NCBI GenBank assembly: GCA_011634665.1
Contig: WAEK01000005.1
Span: forward strand, 1,222,501-1,286,500
Length of the DNA: 64,000 nucleotides
Source: Mortierella sp. BCC40632
Lineage: Eukaryota > Mortierellomycota > Mortierellomycetes > Mortierellales > Mortierellaceae
Reading direction: 5' to 3'
Shown: piece by piece, positions 10,860 through 19,745 of the stretch
Layout of the letters: each line of letters opens with the position of its first letter
Numbering within the stretch: the stretch's first letter is position 1
Made by a program: the position numbers and the translations under genes
Notes under the pieces: generated by a model
What the model saw: the letters and a program-made list of their open reading frames with translations, nothing else
The model's database searches: none
Told to the model about the DNA's origin: nothing

Positions 10860-11230
10860 TGCGGCGTAGAGGACCAGCACAGGGGGAAAGAGCTCGCACT
10901 ACTTGGCAGGCAGGTGTGTGAAACCTATTGGGAAAGGGGATTGCCAGCATAGAAGAGGGAAACATAATGATCACGACGCGTATCACCGTTCTATAGAGAG
11001 AGAACAAGGCAAGAGAAAAGACTCGCAAATGAACAATATCTAGCTACAGGATCGCACCCCCGGGGCGGGCGGACGAGTGGACCTGCTCCAGACGGTAAGT
11101 ATTCACAAACGGATCGGGAAAATAAAAGGAAGAAAACAAAACTGTCTTTATTGTCTGGTGTCGAGGGACACCATTTATACCCCCAGGCCCAGGGGCCAGA
11201 AGATCGCCCAGTCGTATTTACTACACCACA
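10860..11230. repeat. 371-bp LTR, left copy
   Basis: Reads TGCGGCGTAGAGG...ACTACACCACA on plus, or TGTGGTGTAG...CGCCGCA on minus, so both ends satisfy TG...CA. Diverged relatives lie at 16575-16712 and 16884-17218. Confidence 0.9.
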
Positions 11231-11551
11231 CCTCTCTGATCCCCGTGCCTCTTCGATACCCAACTGGATATCGCAGCTGCTAAGTGAGTAGCTCTACTCC
11301 TTTGAGCTAGATTTTTTTTTTTTTTGACATCTCCTTGCTCAAAGCACCACCAAGTGATCTTGATTATCTGATTGGTCCACCATGCATCATCTGATTGACT
11401 CAATCTCATCTGATGTTTCCCAAAAAATAAAATAAAATAAGAGTTCGAACATGGGCTCGACAAGAAGACATCCCCTCTTCATCTTGTCCACTCGTTGTCT
11501 GCTTTTTTTTTTTTTTTTTTGAACCTGCTCTTTTGACCTGCCACTTCTGCT

Positions 11552-12703
11552 TTGATACCCTTCCGGGAACGCCCTTTCACCGTTATCACCCAACCACCAT
11601 GCCCCGCCCACGTTCAGGAAACACTCAGCAAGGTCGTGTTGGCGATGCGCCGAGCGCTGGGGGACTCTTCGACAGCACATCCCAAGGCCACCCTTAGGGG
11701 AGGTCAAATTAATATCCTGTTTAGCCCCCAGTGGTTGCGGAGGGATCATCCGAAGAACCTCCTCCATTCGATCAGCCGACTCAGATACTGGAGCGCGAAC
11801 TGTGGTCGGATGCGTTTTGTGGCCAATTCGGACGGCGAGGATGGCGATGAGTCTCCCGCGCACCGCAAAGGTGCAGACCAAGACAGGAAAAGACTCTTTC
11901 TTGAGGACGCGACGGACGTTGTGCCTGCAACAGAGAGGCCTCTCATCGATCGGCATGTAGGGTCCGAGAGAGACGAGGAATCATCTATTCCGGGTGCAAG
12001 GGCTTCTGCGGATGCTGGATCTTCACAGCGTCCAAATGAGACGACTCGTGGGGCAAGTCCTTCGGGTCCAGGCACGAGGAGTTCTCCTGCGCTGAATTTG
12101 CAGGGGTCGGGTTCTCGCTCACAGGAGGGGAGTCCATCTGGTCTCGGTAAACGGAAACAACGAAGTGATGAGGAAGTTCCTGGCTGGTCCAGGAAGGCTC
12201 ACGGGACCCCTTCGATGCTCGCTGATCTGTCGTCCTATCAGCAGTTGTTCCGGCGTTGGGAGCACCTAGAGCTACTCCGTTCCGAACTAGCGTTCAAGGC
12301 TCTCCATGATCCGACGATGTGCGCCAGACCCATAGATGTTCTTGGGGCCGCTCAAGACCTGGGCCGCTATACAATCACTGGCTTGGGGGTCAGCAGGACT
12401 TCCATGGATATCATCCATAGTCAATTTCTCTTGGAGAGCTCCCTTCGTTCCTTAGTCCAACATCAATCTGCGCTAATGCAACATGAGGCCGCCCTTCGCG
12501 AGAATGGACAACGTCTCGACGCCATAGGCCATAGCCTGGATCGACATAACCTGGAAGCCTGGAAACACGCCAAGCGTATCAGGCCTTATATTCGTGAGGC
12601 CGAGGAGATGGAGGAGGAGAATCTTGAAGCCGCTCGAGGTGGAGAAACTGATGAGGATGAACCAGAAGAGGATCAAGATGGAACGCACGGCAGAAATATG
12701 TGA
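11552..12703 (+). CDS. gag-like ORF of the non-autonomous element (383 aa)
   Basis: Intact ORF with a serine/glycine-rich, low-complexity middle (about residues 110-220) and a helical, coiled-coil-like C-terminal part (LVQHQSALMQHEAALRENG region). It ends in a very acidic tail (EAEEMEEENLEAARGGETDE). I recognise no enzymatic domain. By position between LTRs and by composition it resembles a structural, gag-like protein, but this is inference. It lies antisense to the TATA and poly(A) signals of the surrounding LTRs, which is unusual. A poly(T)32 tract follows at 12750-12781. Confidence 0.55.
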   Translation: MIPFRERPFTVITQPPCPAHVQETLSKVVLAMRRALGDSSTAHPKATLRGGQINILFSPQWLRRDHPKNLLHSISRLRYWSANCGRMRFVANSDGEDGDESPAHRKGADQDRKRLFLEDATDVVPATERPLIDRHVGSERDEESSIPGARASADAGSSQRPNETTRGASPSGPGTRSSPALNLQGSGSRSQEGSPSGLGKRKQRSDEEVPGWSRKAHGTPSMLADLSSYQQLFRRWEHLELLRSELAFKALHDPTMCARPIDVLGAAQDLGRYTITGLGVSRTSMDIIHSQFLLESSLRSLVQHQSALMQHEAALRENGQRLDAIGHSLDRHNLEAWKHAKRIRPYIREAEEMEEENLEAARGGETDEDEPEEDQDGTHGRNM

Positions 12704-12744
12704 AATGGGGAAACCAAGGTTGAATAATAATAATAATAATAATA

Positions 12745-12749
<5 letters not shown>

Positions 12750-12781
<32 letters not shown>
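12750..12781. repeat. (AAT)n and poly(T) tract
   Basis: (AAT)n followed by about 32 T directly downstream of the 383-aa ORF. The lysine- and tyrosine-rich ORFs crossing it are artefacts of the repeat. No further gene is recognisable in 12782-13683; the 157-aa plus frame at 12788-13261 has a repetitive basic start and no domain I recognise. Confidence 0.7.
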
Positions 12782-12783
<2 letters not shown>

Positions 12784-13683
12784 AGAGATGATCATGGTCG
12801 CCACAGGGAATAGGGGAAGGGTGAAAGGAAAAGGACAAGGACGAGGGGGGGAAAGGACAGGGAAGAAGAACAAATGGAAGGAGTCAAAGAGAAAGGACAA
12901 AATAAAGATAAATAATAATAATAACAAAAACTGCTTTTGCAAACTGCGGGCACGAGGATCTCCTCCCTGCTCCCTTCTAGTCGATCCGTTCATTTACTTT
13001 ATCACCCACCAACGGCGAGCCGTCCGTCCTCAACCTGAACAACCGTTACTTAATTTCCGGAGACGACTTCCTGCCTTTTCTACAAAAGGAATCGAGGGAG
13101 TGTGGATTGGGAAACTGTTCGGGGTCATCTTAAGCTTTGAGCCGGCAAATATTGAACATCAGGGACCTTTGGCCGTAGAAAGAATAGAGGGAAGAGAGCA
13201 GTTGGTGATCCATGGCAACCCGTGGCTTTTGTCATTTCAAAGTGGTAACGAAAACACTTGAACCGACAACTAAACTCCGGCTGAAAATATTTTACGGATC
13301 TGAGGGTGTGGAGGGGAGGCATGCCATCAAAGGACAAATATTTTGAAAGGGTATGTCGTGGGTGCAAGTGTGAAATGGAGCAGGGTCTGGCGAATCGCTT
13401 CTGATGGAGATAACTTGTGGTGGTGGAGGGGTATCGCCCATCGATGGCTCAGCGTGTGTCAGAAAGGTCGAAAAAAAGAAAGTAATGTGATGAAAAAAAA
13501 AGAGAAAAAAGGGAAAAAAAAAAAGGTACAAAATATGAAAAACAACAAGAACAGTGAAAGCAACGTCTTGATCGGTTGTTTGTTTTATCTAGGGGAGAGT
13601 GCAATCATTGAAGATGACCTTCCGCTAGAACCTCTTATTGAGTATCCGACAATGGTTGCCCAGGTTCTCCACCATTTTTTCTG

Positions 13684-14054
13684 TGCGGCGTAGAGGACCA
13701 GCACAGGGGGAAAGAGCTCGCACTACTTGGCAGGCAGGTGTGTGAAACCTATTGGGAAAGGGGATTGCCAGCATAGAAGAGGGAAACATAATGATCACGA
13801 CGCGTATCACCGTTCTATAGAGAGAGAACAAGGCAAGAGAAAAGACTCGCAAATGAACAATATCTAGCTACAGGATCGCACCCCCGGGGCGGGCGGACGA
13901 GTGGACCTGCTCCAGACGGTAAGTATTCACAAACGGATCGGGAAAATAAAAGGAAGAAAACAAAACTGTCTTTATTGTCTGGTGTCGAGGGACACCATTT
14001 ATACCCCCAGGCCCAGGGGCCAGAAGATCGCCCAGTCGTATTTACTACACCACA
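13684..14054. repeat. 371-bp LTR, right copy
   Basis: Identical by eye to 10860-11230. The adjacent interior on the minus strand contains TGGTGGAGAACCTGGG nine bases after the LTR end, a possible primer-binding site for minus orientation. Confidence 0.9.
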
Positions 14055-14086
14055 GGGGAGAGAGGAGGTGTATTTATACTATTGCA
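14055..14086 (-). repeat. Very short LTR (family X), proximal part with TATA box
   Basis: On the minus strand TGCAATAGTATAAATACACC begins directly after the purine tract TGAGGGGAAGG (14087-14097). This is the left part of the LTR whose remainder is at 10814-10859. Confidence 0.7.
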
Positions 14087-14128
14087 CCTTCCCCTCATGA
14101 AAAAAAAAATACACTATCTGTCCTGAAC

Positions 14129-14389
14129 CTAATCCGAAAAAATAAGCTCTCTTTGTCGTTTGCCATTTTCATTGTGGAGGGTGAGACACTCCTTTATAGC
14201 CTCCTGGTTCGACCGAATTGATTCCAAGAGTCGGTCCTCACGCGCGTTGAGCAGAGCCAACTCAAGTCTTTTATGGCTCTGTGTCGCTGTCCTGAGTTCG
14301 GGGACTAGTTCCGGAATGTCTGGAAAGCGTTGGACCCGTTGCCATAGATTGAGCTTAACTTTTAGCGCATCCATGCATTGTTCTTCCAA
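14129..14389 (-). CDS. Short gag-like ORF upstream of a family-X LTR (86 aa)
   Basis: An 86-residue helical, charged ORF starting MEEQCMDALKVKLNLW, likely the C-terminal part of a larger element protein. It ends about 30 bp before the polypurine tract of the family-X LTR, in the same orientation. Upstream it is cut by the MITE at 14409. Its composition resembles the C-terminal helix of the 383-aa ORF but I cannot show homology. No enzyme motif is seen. Confidence 0.45.
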   Translation of the reverse strand: MEEQCMDALKVKLNLWQRVQRFPDIPELVPELRTATQSHKRLELALLNAREDRLLESIRSNQEAIKECLTLHNENGKRQRELIFSD

Positions 14390-14408
14390 GTCTCGAATGG
14401 CCTGAGTC

Positions 14409-14551
14409 TAGTGTTCTTCAACTCAACTCACCAACTCACAGACTCAACTCAACTCATGTTACACGAGTCGGGAGAAAGTTTGAACTCAACTCAACTCAAC
14501 TCATGCGTTGAGTTAAGTCGGTGAGTTGGTGAGTCGAGTTGAAGAACGCTA
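14409..14551. mobile_element. hAT-type MITE with (AACTC)n interior, 143 bp
   Basis: Begins TAGTGTTCTTC and ends GAAGAACGCTA (one mismatch), with an interior of AACTCAACTC/GAGTTGAGTT words. It shares the internal block TTACACGAGTCGGGAGAAAG with the large nested MITE at 18005-24835. The flanks (CCTGAGTC and ATCGTCAA) do not match, and different retroelements lie on each side, so recombination after insertion is likely. Confidence 0.8.
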
Positions 14552-14790
14552 ATCGTCAACTTGCTATCGCGGTCTGAGATGATCCCGCAAGGCATGCCAT
14601 GTACTCGGAAGATGTGATTAAAGAATATACGGGCGACGTCGGATGCCGTGTCTGTGGTCCTGGAAGGGGCGAAGCAGACTTTTTAGAAAGTTTGTCCACA
14701 AACAACATGATCACATCAAATCCTCAGTCCATCTTTGGCAGGTGAACAGCGAAATCCATGGTGACCGTATCTGAAATAGGACAGCCACAT
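14552..14790 (-). pseudogene. Ty3/gypsy integrase fragment
   Basis: The minus strand encodes, across frame breaks, VTMDFAVHLPK, FDVIMLFVDKLSK and a degraded MPCGIISDRDSK block. These are the integrase core motifs seen intact in the chromovirus at 4.5 kb. It is bounded by the MITE on one side and a 128-bp LTR palindrome on the other. Confidence 0.75.
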
Positions 14791-14805
14791 TGCTGCGCCT
14801 ACCTC

Positions 14806-14933
14806 TGTACAACATAGTGGCACGCCACTATCCGCGCCCCCAAATAGTCCCTCAACCAGTATAAATACCCTTCCCCCACTATCCATAATAAAGCAGACTT
14901 ACTCCAACTTCCCCGATCGCCTTTTCTATTGCA
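14806..14933 (+). repeat. 128-bp LTR, left arm of an inverted pair
   Basis: TGTACAACATAG...CTATTGCA with TATAAATACCC and AATAAAGC inside, followed by a possible primer site TGGACCTCGC. An inverted copy lies at 15268-15395. The 35 bp outside each arm (GACAGCCACATTGCTGC) is also inverted, so the palindrome extends beyond the LTRs. Confidence 0.85.
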
Positions 14934-15267
14934 TTGGACCTCGCTCTTGCCAGGGCGCAAAAAAAAATCGGGGGTCATGGCTGCAGTGTGGCACTCCTGA
15001 CTCCAAGTGTTCACTTGACAAATCATCTTTGCCAAATCTTGGACAAGTCAAAATAGGTAATGTCGACCTAGAGCTCCCTGGCCATGCCATCACCTTGGCA
15101 TTAAACATGCATGAAGCCAGAATGATGTTCCTTGGATTTCTAAAGGAATTCCAGGTGTCGAGACTTCGATCTGACCAGCTGGGGTGTAACAAGGCAAGAG
15201 GAATAGGGAAGGAGAAGAACAAGGACAGGGACTAGGACAAAGGCTAGGGACAAGAGGTGAGTTACTA
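14934..15267 (+). other. Loop of the LTR palindrome with gag-like remnant
   Basis: The 334-bp spacer contains a short plus frame (VKIGNVDLELPGHAITLALN, about 15047-15105) of retroelement character. It ends in a purine-rich segment (AGGAATAGGGAAGGAGAAG) next to the right arm. Confidence 0.4.
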
Positions 15268-15395
15268 TGCAATAGAAAAGGCGATCGTGGAAGTCGGAGT
15301 AAGTCTGCTTTATTAAGGATAGTGAGGGAAGGGTATTTATACAGGTTGAGGGACTATTTGGGGGCGCGGATAGTGGCGCGCCACTATGTTGTACA
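15268..15395 (-). repeat. 128-bp LTR, right arm of an inverted pair
   Basis: Reverse complement of 14806-14933 with about six differences. It gives a head-to-head LTR arrangement, not the direct repeats of a normal element. Confidence 0.85.
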
Positions 15396-15439
15396 GAGGT
15401 AGGTGCAGCAATGTGGCTGTCCTATTTCAATAGGGGTTC

Positions 15440-15915
15440 CACAAGGGGGTGGAGGGAAAATTATGATGTGGGGTTGCATTACATTTTTCGGCGTAGGTGA
15501 CTCCGAGTGGATCAAGGATAAGATCAATTCGCAAGTGTATCTGGAGATACTCGATGACTATGTAATCGCTTCTCGCAATTGGTGGCAAATAGACGCAGCA
15601 AGTTTTCTTTTTCAACAGGACAATGCCAAAGTTCATACTGCACGTATTATCCAAGACTTCTTCAGACGCAGAAGAATTCGAAGACTCGAGTGGCCTGCAA
15701 ACTCTGCCGACCTCAACATCATTGAGCATGTGTGGGCATACATCAAAAGGGCTCTGGATAGATACGAAATGGCAGCACCAAATCTACAGACCTTGTGGGA
15801 AAGAATCGATCATATCTGGGGATCGATCCCAGATGACTTCCTCCATTCATTGTATGAGAGTCTTCCCAGTCGAATGGAGAAGGTAATACGACTGAAAGGA
15901 TGCCAAATAAATTAA
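15440..15915 (+). pseudogene. Tc1/mariner transposase, C-terminal half
   Basis: An open frame with MMWGCITFFG, then the second catalytic aspartate (LFQQDNAKVHTA) and the third acidic box (WPANSADLNIIEHVWAYIK), i.e. a D-E pair of the DD34E type. The N-terminal DNA-binding part and first aspartate are missing. The 5' side fuses directly to the LTR palindrome flank at about 15430. It is a DNA transposon relic. The apparent methionine at 15403 belongs to the flanking sequence. Confidence 0.88.
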
Positions 15916-15959
15916 AATCAGAATTGATCCGACTCGGTTAAAAAAAAAGTATAGTGATT

Positions 15960-16560
15960 CAAATAATGTGTTCGAATGGAGTGAAAAATAGACTGTGCTT
16001 ATATCTTGCCCAAATCGTATTGCAAAATAGTGCCTAAATTATCATGACTCTAATCAATATCTGTTCTTCTCTATAATAGACCTCAGAGACGCAAGCAGGA
16101 TGGACTAACTTACGAGAACAGGAAAAAAGGTAACTTCAGGACGAAGGAAGTTGCCCAGAAATAAGAAAGGAGATCTGATATTCTTTCTAACTAATAAGAG
16201 AACAGTAGAATAGGGAGTGGCTATCAATAAATGGGATCTTATGGTCATAATCCTTTGCGGATCAAACTGGAATAGGTCCGTGAAGTCCATGCATCGTGGC
16301 CGGGAGGACAATGAGCCAAACGATGGTCCATAGACCATTGTTTGGGAGCCTTTCTTGAATGCAATCACCTCCAAACCGAGTCTCATACGTACCAAAATGC
16401 AGTCGTTACTTCGATCTGTTAACTATCTCCTGCCGTCACGCTGGTGAGGAATCGAGGAGAGGTATGATGAGATCTGTTCAGGACATATGCGAGAAAATAG
16501 GCCTTAGTATGAGAGAGTTTGGAGGGGGAGCATGGTTCCTGTAGAAGTTCGGAGACTTGC
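15960..16560. other. No gene recognised
   Basis: Intergenic DNA between the Tc1 fragment and an LTR fragment. A 96-aa minus frame (16105-16395) is open, but I recognise no domain and would not call it. Confidence 0.4.
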
Positions 16561-16574
16561 TGGTACCTGAAAAA

Positions 16575-16712
16575 AAGAGCACGCTGGAAGCGAAGTGCAA
16601 ATGTATTCGGAAGAAAGAAGCTGCCCTTTATTTAGTGGGGGGGGTGGGGTCCTTATATAGCCCCCACGGGCCACCACCAGAAGACACCTAATCGCGTTTA
16701 CTACACCACAGT
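16575..16712 (-). repeat. Diverged LTR fragment related to the 371-bp LTR
   Basis: On minus, TGTGGTGTAGTAAACGCG opens the repeat, followed by CTATATAAGG and ACTAAATAAAGG. This is the same order of TATA and poly(A) signal as in the 371-bp LTR. Confidence 0.7.
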
Positions 16713-16883
16713 ATCCAAATCAATTGACATACACCCAGAATAGACACCATCGGCCAAGCAAACTACCATTAAAAGAAAAGAATCGCATAGGCTAAAATGG
16801 AAGAAGGAGAGGAACGGATATGGCAAAACAGGAAACATGCGAACACTTTCGCTGACTACTATAGAATAGCCAGAAATTGAGAC

Positions 16884-17218
16884 TGTTGTAGTGTAAGCAC
16901 CGCCTTACTGCATTTTATAAAGGACAGTTCTTTTTTTTTCCCTCCTTCTTCTCGATCCGTTAGTTTGAACACTTACCTTCTAGAGCAGGTCCGCCTGTTA
17001 AATCGCCCCGCAGGCGAGACCCTGCAGCTAGATATTGTTCGTTCACGGATCTTTTGTATCACTTTGTTCCTTTCTTTCCCTCTTCTTCAAGGAGATCGGT
17101 TGATGCGCATTGGTTGGATTGTCCCCCTTATCCCCTTTCCCAATCCGGTTTAACAACCGTGCCGGCCAAGCGGTGCTAGCCATTTCCCTTTTGTGCTTGT
17201 TCCAAATACTATTTTGCA
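16884..17218 (+). repeat. Diverged LTR related to the 371-bp LTR, opposite orientation
   Basis: Starts TGTTGTAGTGTAAGC and ends ACTATTTTGCA. Internal blocks such as GATCCGTTAGTTTGAACACTTACC and TTTCCCAATCCGG align with the minus strand of the 371-bp LTR. With 16575-16712 it forms a second head-to-head LTR pair, spaced about 170 bp. Confidence 0.7.
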
Positions 17219-17256
17219 CTGTCCCCTCATAGTTGTCGCTGTTCCCTCTCTTGTAG

Positions 17257-17643
17257 TTGTCCCCACCTACATGTACCATTGTAACTGACAGTGACCCTGC
17301 GTACGAGATAGAAACCATTCTTGATCATGAACCTCACCCAACTATTCCTGGCAAGCTGCAATATTTTGTTAAATGGAAAGGCTTTACTGAAGACTATAAT
17401 ACATGGGAACCTGAGGAGTCCTTTGTGGAACGAACATGTCTCAAGGAATATTGGGACAAGCAGAAAGCGGCTCAATCCATGGAGGCTACTCCTAAGAAAA
17501 CTACCGCAAGGCGTTCCAGTGGCAAAGCTCCGAATAAAAAGTTCACCCCTGCGAGTCGTGTGTAGTGTTCTTCAACTCAACTCGACTCATGGGAAACACT
17601 AGTCGTGTGCAACCAACCCGTGCGCGTGCTGCACGCAAGCGGA
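17257..17643 (+). pseudogene. Chromodomain gene fragment ending in poly(A), interrupted by a 39-bp MITE
   Basis: Encodes a chromodomain (AYEIETILDHE, then YFVKWKGFTEDYNTWEPEESF, about 17300-17440) with the aromatic positions and WKG/TWEP blocks of methyl-lysine readers, followed by a basic tail. The frame stops inside a 39-bp MITE. Without that insertion and one duplication copy it would stay open for about 14 more basic codons to a TAA at about 17643. A poly(A) of about 20 directly follows that stop, the body has no introns and the 5' end is missing. These features fit a 5'-truncated reverse-transcribed copy, although a retrotransposon-derived chromodomain tail is the alternative. Confidence 0.7.
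17563..17601. mobile_element. 39-bp hAT-type MITE with perfect 8-bp TSD
   Basis: Begins TAGTGTTCTTCAACTC and ends CATGGGAAACACTA. It is flanked by the perfect duplication GTCGTGTG (17555-17562 and 17602-17609). The element is little more than two fused termini. It supplies the stop codon that ends the chromodomain frame. Confidence 0.9.
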
Positions 17644-17659
17644 CATAAAAAAAAAAAAA

Positions 17660-18004
17660 AAAAAAAATTCTCCACCGACTTCTCACCATTTGGTCCCGCG
17701 TCGTTAATACCTAGGAACTCATGCTTTGTTCTCCATAAGGAGGGGGGTTTTTCGTCTTGGGATCTATGGCGAGCAGCCTACGCTAGAGGAGCAGTGTCTG
17801 AGGTACGTGCGCCTCACAGTACTTACTTTAGAGTTAGCTTCCTGTCTCTCAGGAGACAAGAATAAAATACCCAACGTCCCTGGGCCAAGTGGCCAGGCAT
17901 GACTTTTTCTCACCGAATCCTCTTTCCCCATCATGACCTTTTCTATGCTTTGTTATTCCATGTCGAGGTGTTCCCTCGAGATAAGTTCAATCACATCACA
18001 TAAC
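17660..18004. other. No gene recognised
   Basis: Intergenic. An AATAAAAT near 17860 and pyrimidine-rich stretches hint at an old LTR or 3' region, but no partner copy is seen in this window. Confidence 0.35.
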
Positions 18005-18322
18005 TAGTGTTTCCCATGAGTCGAGTTGAGTTGAGTTGGAGGTCCGACTCAACTCAACTCATGCACACATAAGTTGGGAAAAATCTGAACTCAACTCAAC
18101 TCATGAGTCGAAAAGTTTAAACTCAACTCAACTCAACTCAACTCAACTCATGAGTTGAAAAGTCGAACTCATCTCAACTCAGGGCATCTACGCCCTGTAA
18201 GCGAGTCGACTCACTCCAACTCAACTCAACTCAGGGCATCTACGCCCTGTAAGCGAGTCGACTCACTCCAACTCAACTTAACTCAACTCAACTCATGAGT
18301 TCACCTCCGAAGGCCCGCGAAT

Positions 18323-19743
18323 ATGCTATCAAGTACGCAGGGTTCCCCCCCGAACGCACGACCGCCTGGTCCGCCTCTTCACCCCCCCACCCCTACCTAT
18401 GCAGGCATCTCGTACAGAGATGCGCTCCGTAGAAATAAACCTGTATTCTTTCAGAAAACAGTTTACACCCACAAAGATCTGGGAAGGTTTGCCAACCAAA
18501 CCAAGCTTCCCCAAAACAACATTTCTAGACCCTCGGTGGTCTACACAAACCTCCCAGGAGAGACATCTCTCTTGGACTTTTTAAAAGCGGTGCACGAGCA
18601 GGTTGGACCCATCCTCTCACACCGTTTCTCCATCCTCCCTGGAGCAGGACGCTGTGCCAATGTCTGCTTCCAGAACAACGCCAATGCGGAACAAGCATTG
18701 ACAAATCCCGTCCTCCTCAAGGACAACCAACACCTGGCGATAGCCACCACCCCCACCAACGTCACCATTCAGAGAATCTTCGTTAACAATGTGGATATCT
18801 CAGCAGAAGACAACTGGATCGAACGCCTCCAGGCTGCTCTCATTGGAGCCTTCGAGCCATTCGGAACGGTTGCAAAAATTGCCTTACCTTACGTCTCCCT
18901 TGCCCCTCTCGAGTCTCACACTGGAGGAGCTTTCGTCTTTGTCAACCTTGAGGCTGACAAAGAGCCCCTGGATCAGGACTCAACCGTGATAGCTGAACTA
19001 TGGGACAACCGCCCCCTAACCTTCAACCTGGATGGCAAACCCCCATGTTCCTTTTGTAAGAAACAGGGGCACACCGTCACAGATTGCCAAAACCGACTCT
19101 CTCTCCGCTGCGCCCAATGTCAGCACAATGGCCACAGGGCACAGGACTGCGCCCGTTTCGGTGAACGAGACAGAAGGGCTGCAATCCGTGAAGGGCGTAC
19201 CGTTACTCGCCCAAACTCCCCCATCTCCCCCCACCCTTCCCCAAGGATAGCACACCGGACCTTGAGGATCTTGAGGAGCCCTCTGGCTCACCAAAAATAA
19301 ACAGTGACTTGCCTCAGGCAGAGCTAATGGAAGAAGAGGAGGAGCAAGAGCTGCAACCACTGCCAACCTTCTTTATTCCTAGTACCCAAGAAATCCTAGA
19401 GAATGAGGACTCTATTTTTGGCCTCACACCTGGACAGCAGAACAGGGACGAGATCGACAATGGCAGCTCTGTAGTCAGCTCAAACAATAGCTTCAAGACA
19501 AACGAGTCCGCTGCGGCCAGCATGAAAAGCGTGACAAGCACAAAGTCTAACAAAACCAACACATCAACCACACCCAGAAAACAACCAAGCACAACTGTTA
19601 ACAAAGTAACCACCAACCCTATCACCAAGTTCGGAAGTCTTTTCACGAGTCCCTACAAAAAACAAAAGGAGACTCGACCAGAGACAACCAGACCAGCATC
19701 CATCCGATCGACGAGGTCTACTCGATCAAGACTCAGACAATAA
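18323..19743 (+). pseudogene. LINE ORF1, gag-like RNA-binding protein
   Basis: Residues 1-230 carry an RRM-like region (LDFLKAVHEQVGPILSHRFS), and about 235-270 carry two or three CCHC zinc knuckles (CSFCKKQGHTVTDC, CAQCQHNGHRAQDC). A C-terminal acidic and serine/threonine-rich tail lies in the next frame. The frame changes near 19220-19240 in a run of C-rich homopolymers; the continuing frame reads DLEDLEEPSGSPK. The stop TAA at 19741-19743 is two nucleotides before the ORF2 start codon. Confidence 0.85.
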
Positions 19744-19745
19744 TC

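Larger units (their letters stand above)
10860..14054. mobile_element. Non-autonomous LTR element with identical 371-bp LTRs
   Basis: Two LTRs (10860-11230 and 13684-14054), identical by eye, bound a 2.45-kb interior with no RT or integrase. The outer flanks are GGGGG before and GGGGA after, a plausible 4-5 bp duplication. The interrupted family-X LTR resumes correctly on the two sides, confirming one clean insertion. Inside each LTR, TATAAATGG followed by AATAAAG reads on the minus strand, and the purine-rich tract (GATCAGAGAGG) also fits minus. The only long ORF (11552-12703) is on the plus strand. Identical LTRs imply a very recent insertion. Confidence 0.85.

Noticed and set aside
11387..11956. 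189-aa minus-strand ORF within the 371-bp-LTR element
   Set aside because: It is antisense to the intact 383-aa frame, crosses a poly(A) tract and contains no domain.
12594..12993. Lysine- and tyrosine-rich ORFs around 12.7-12.8 kb
   Set aside because: They arise from the (AAT)n and poly(T) tract.
14806..15395. A normal LTR retrotransposon bounded by the 128-bp LTRs
   Set aside because: The LTRs are inverted relative to each other, so they cannot be the two ends of one standard element.
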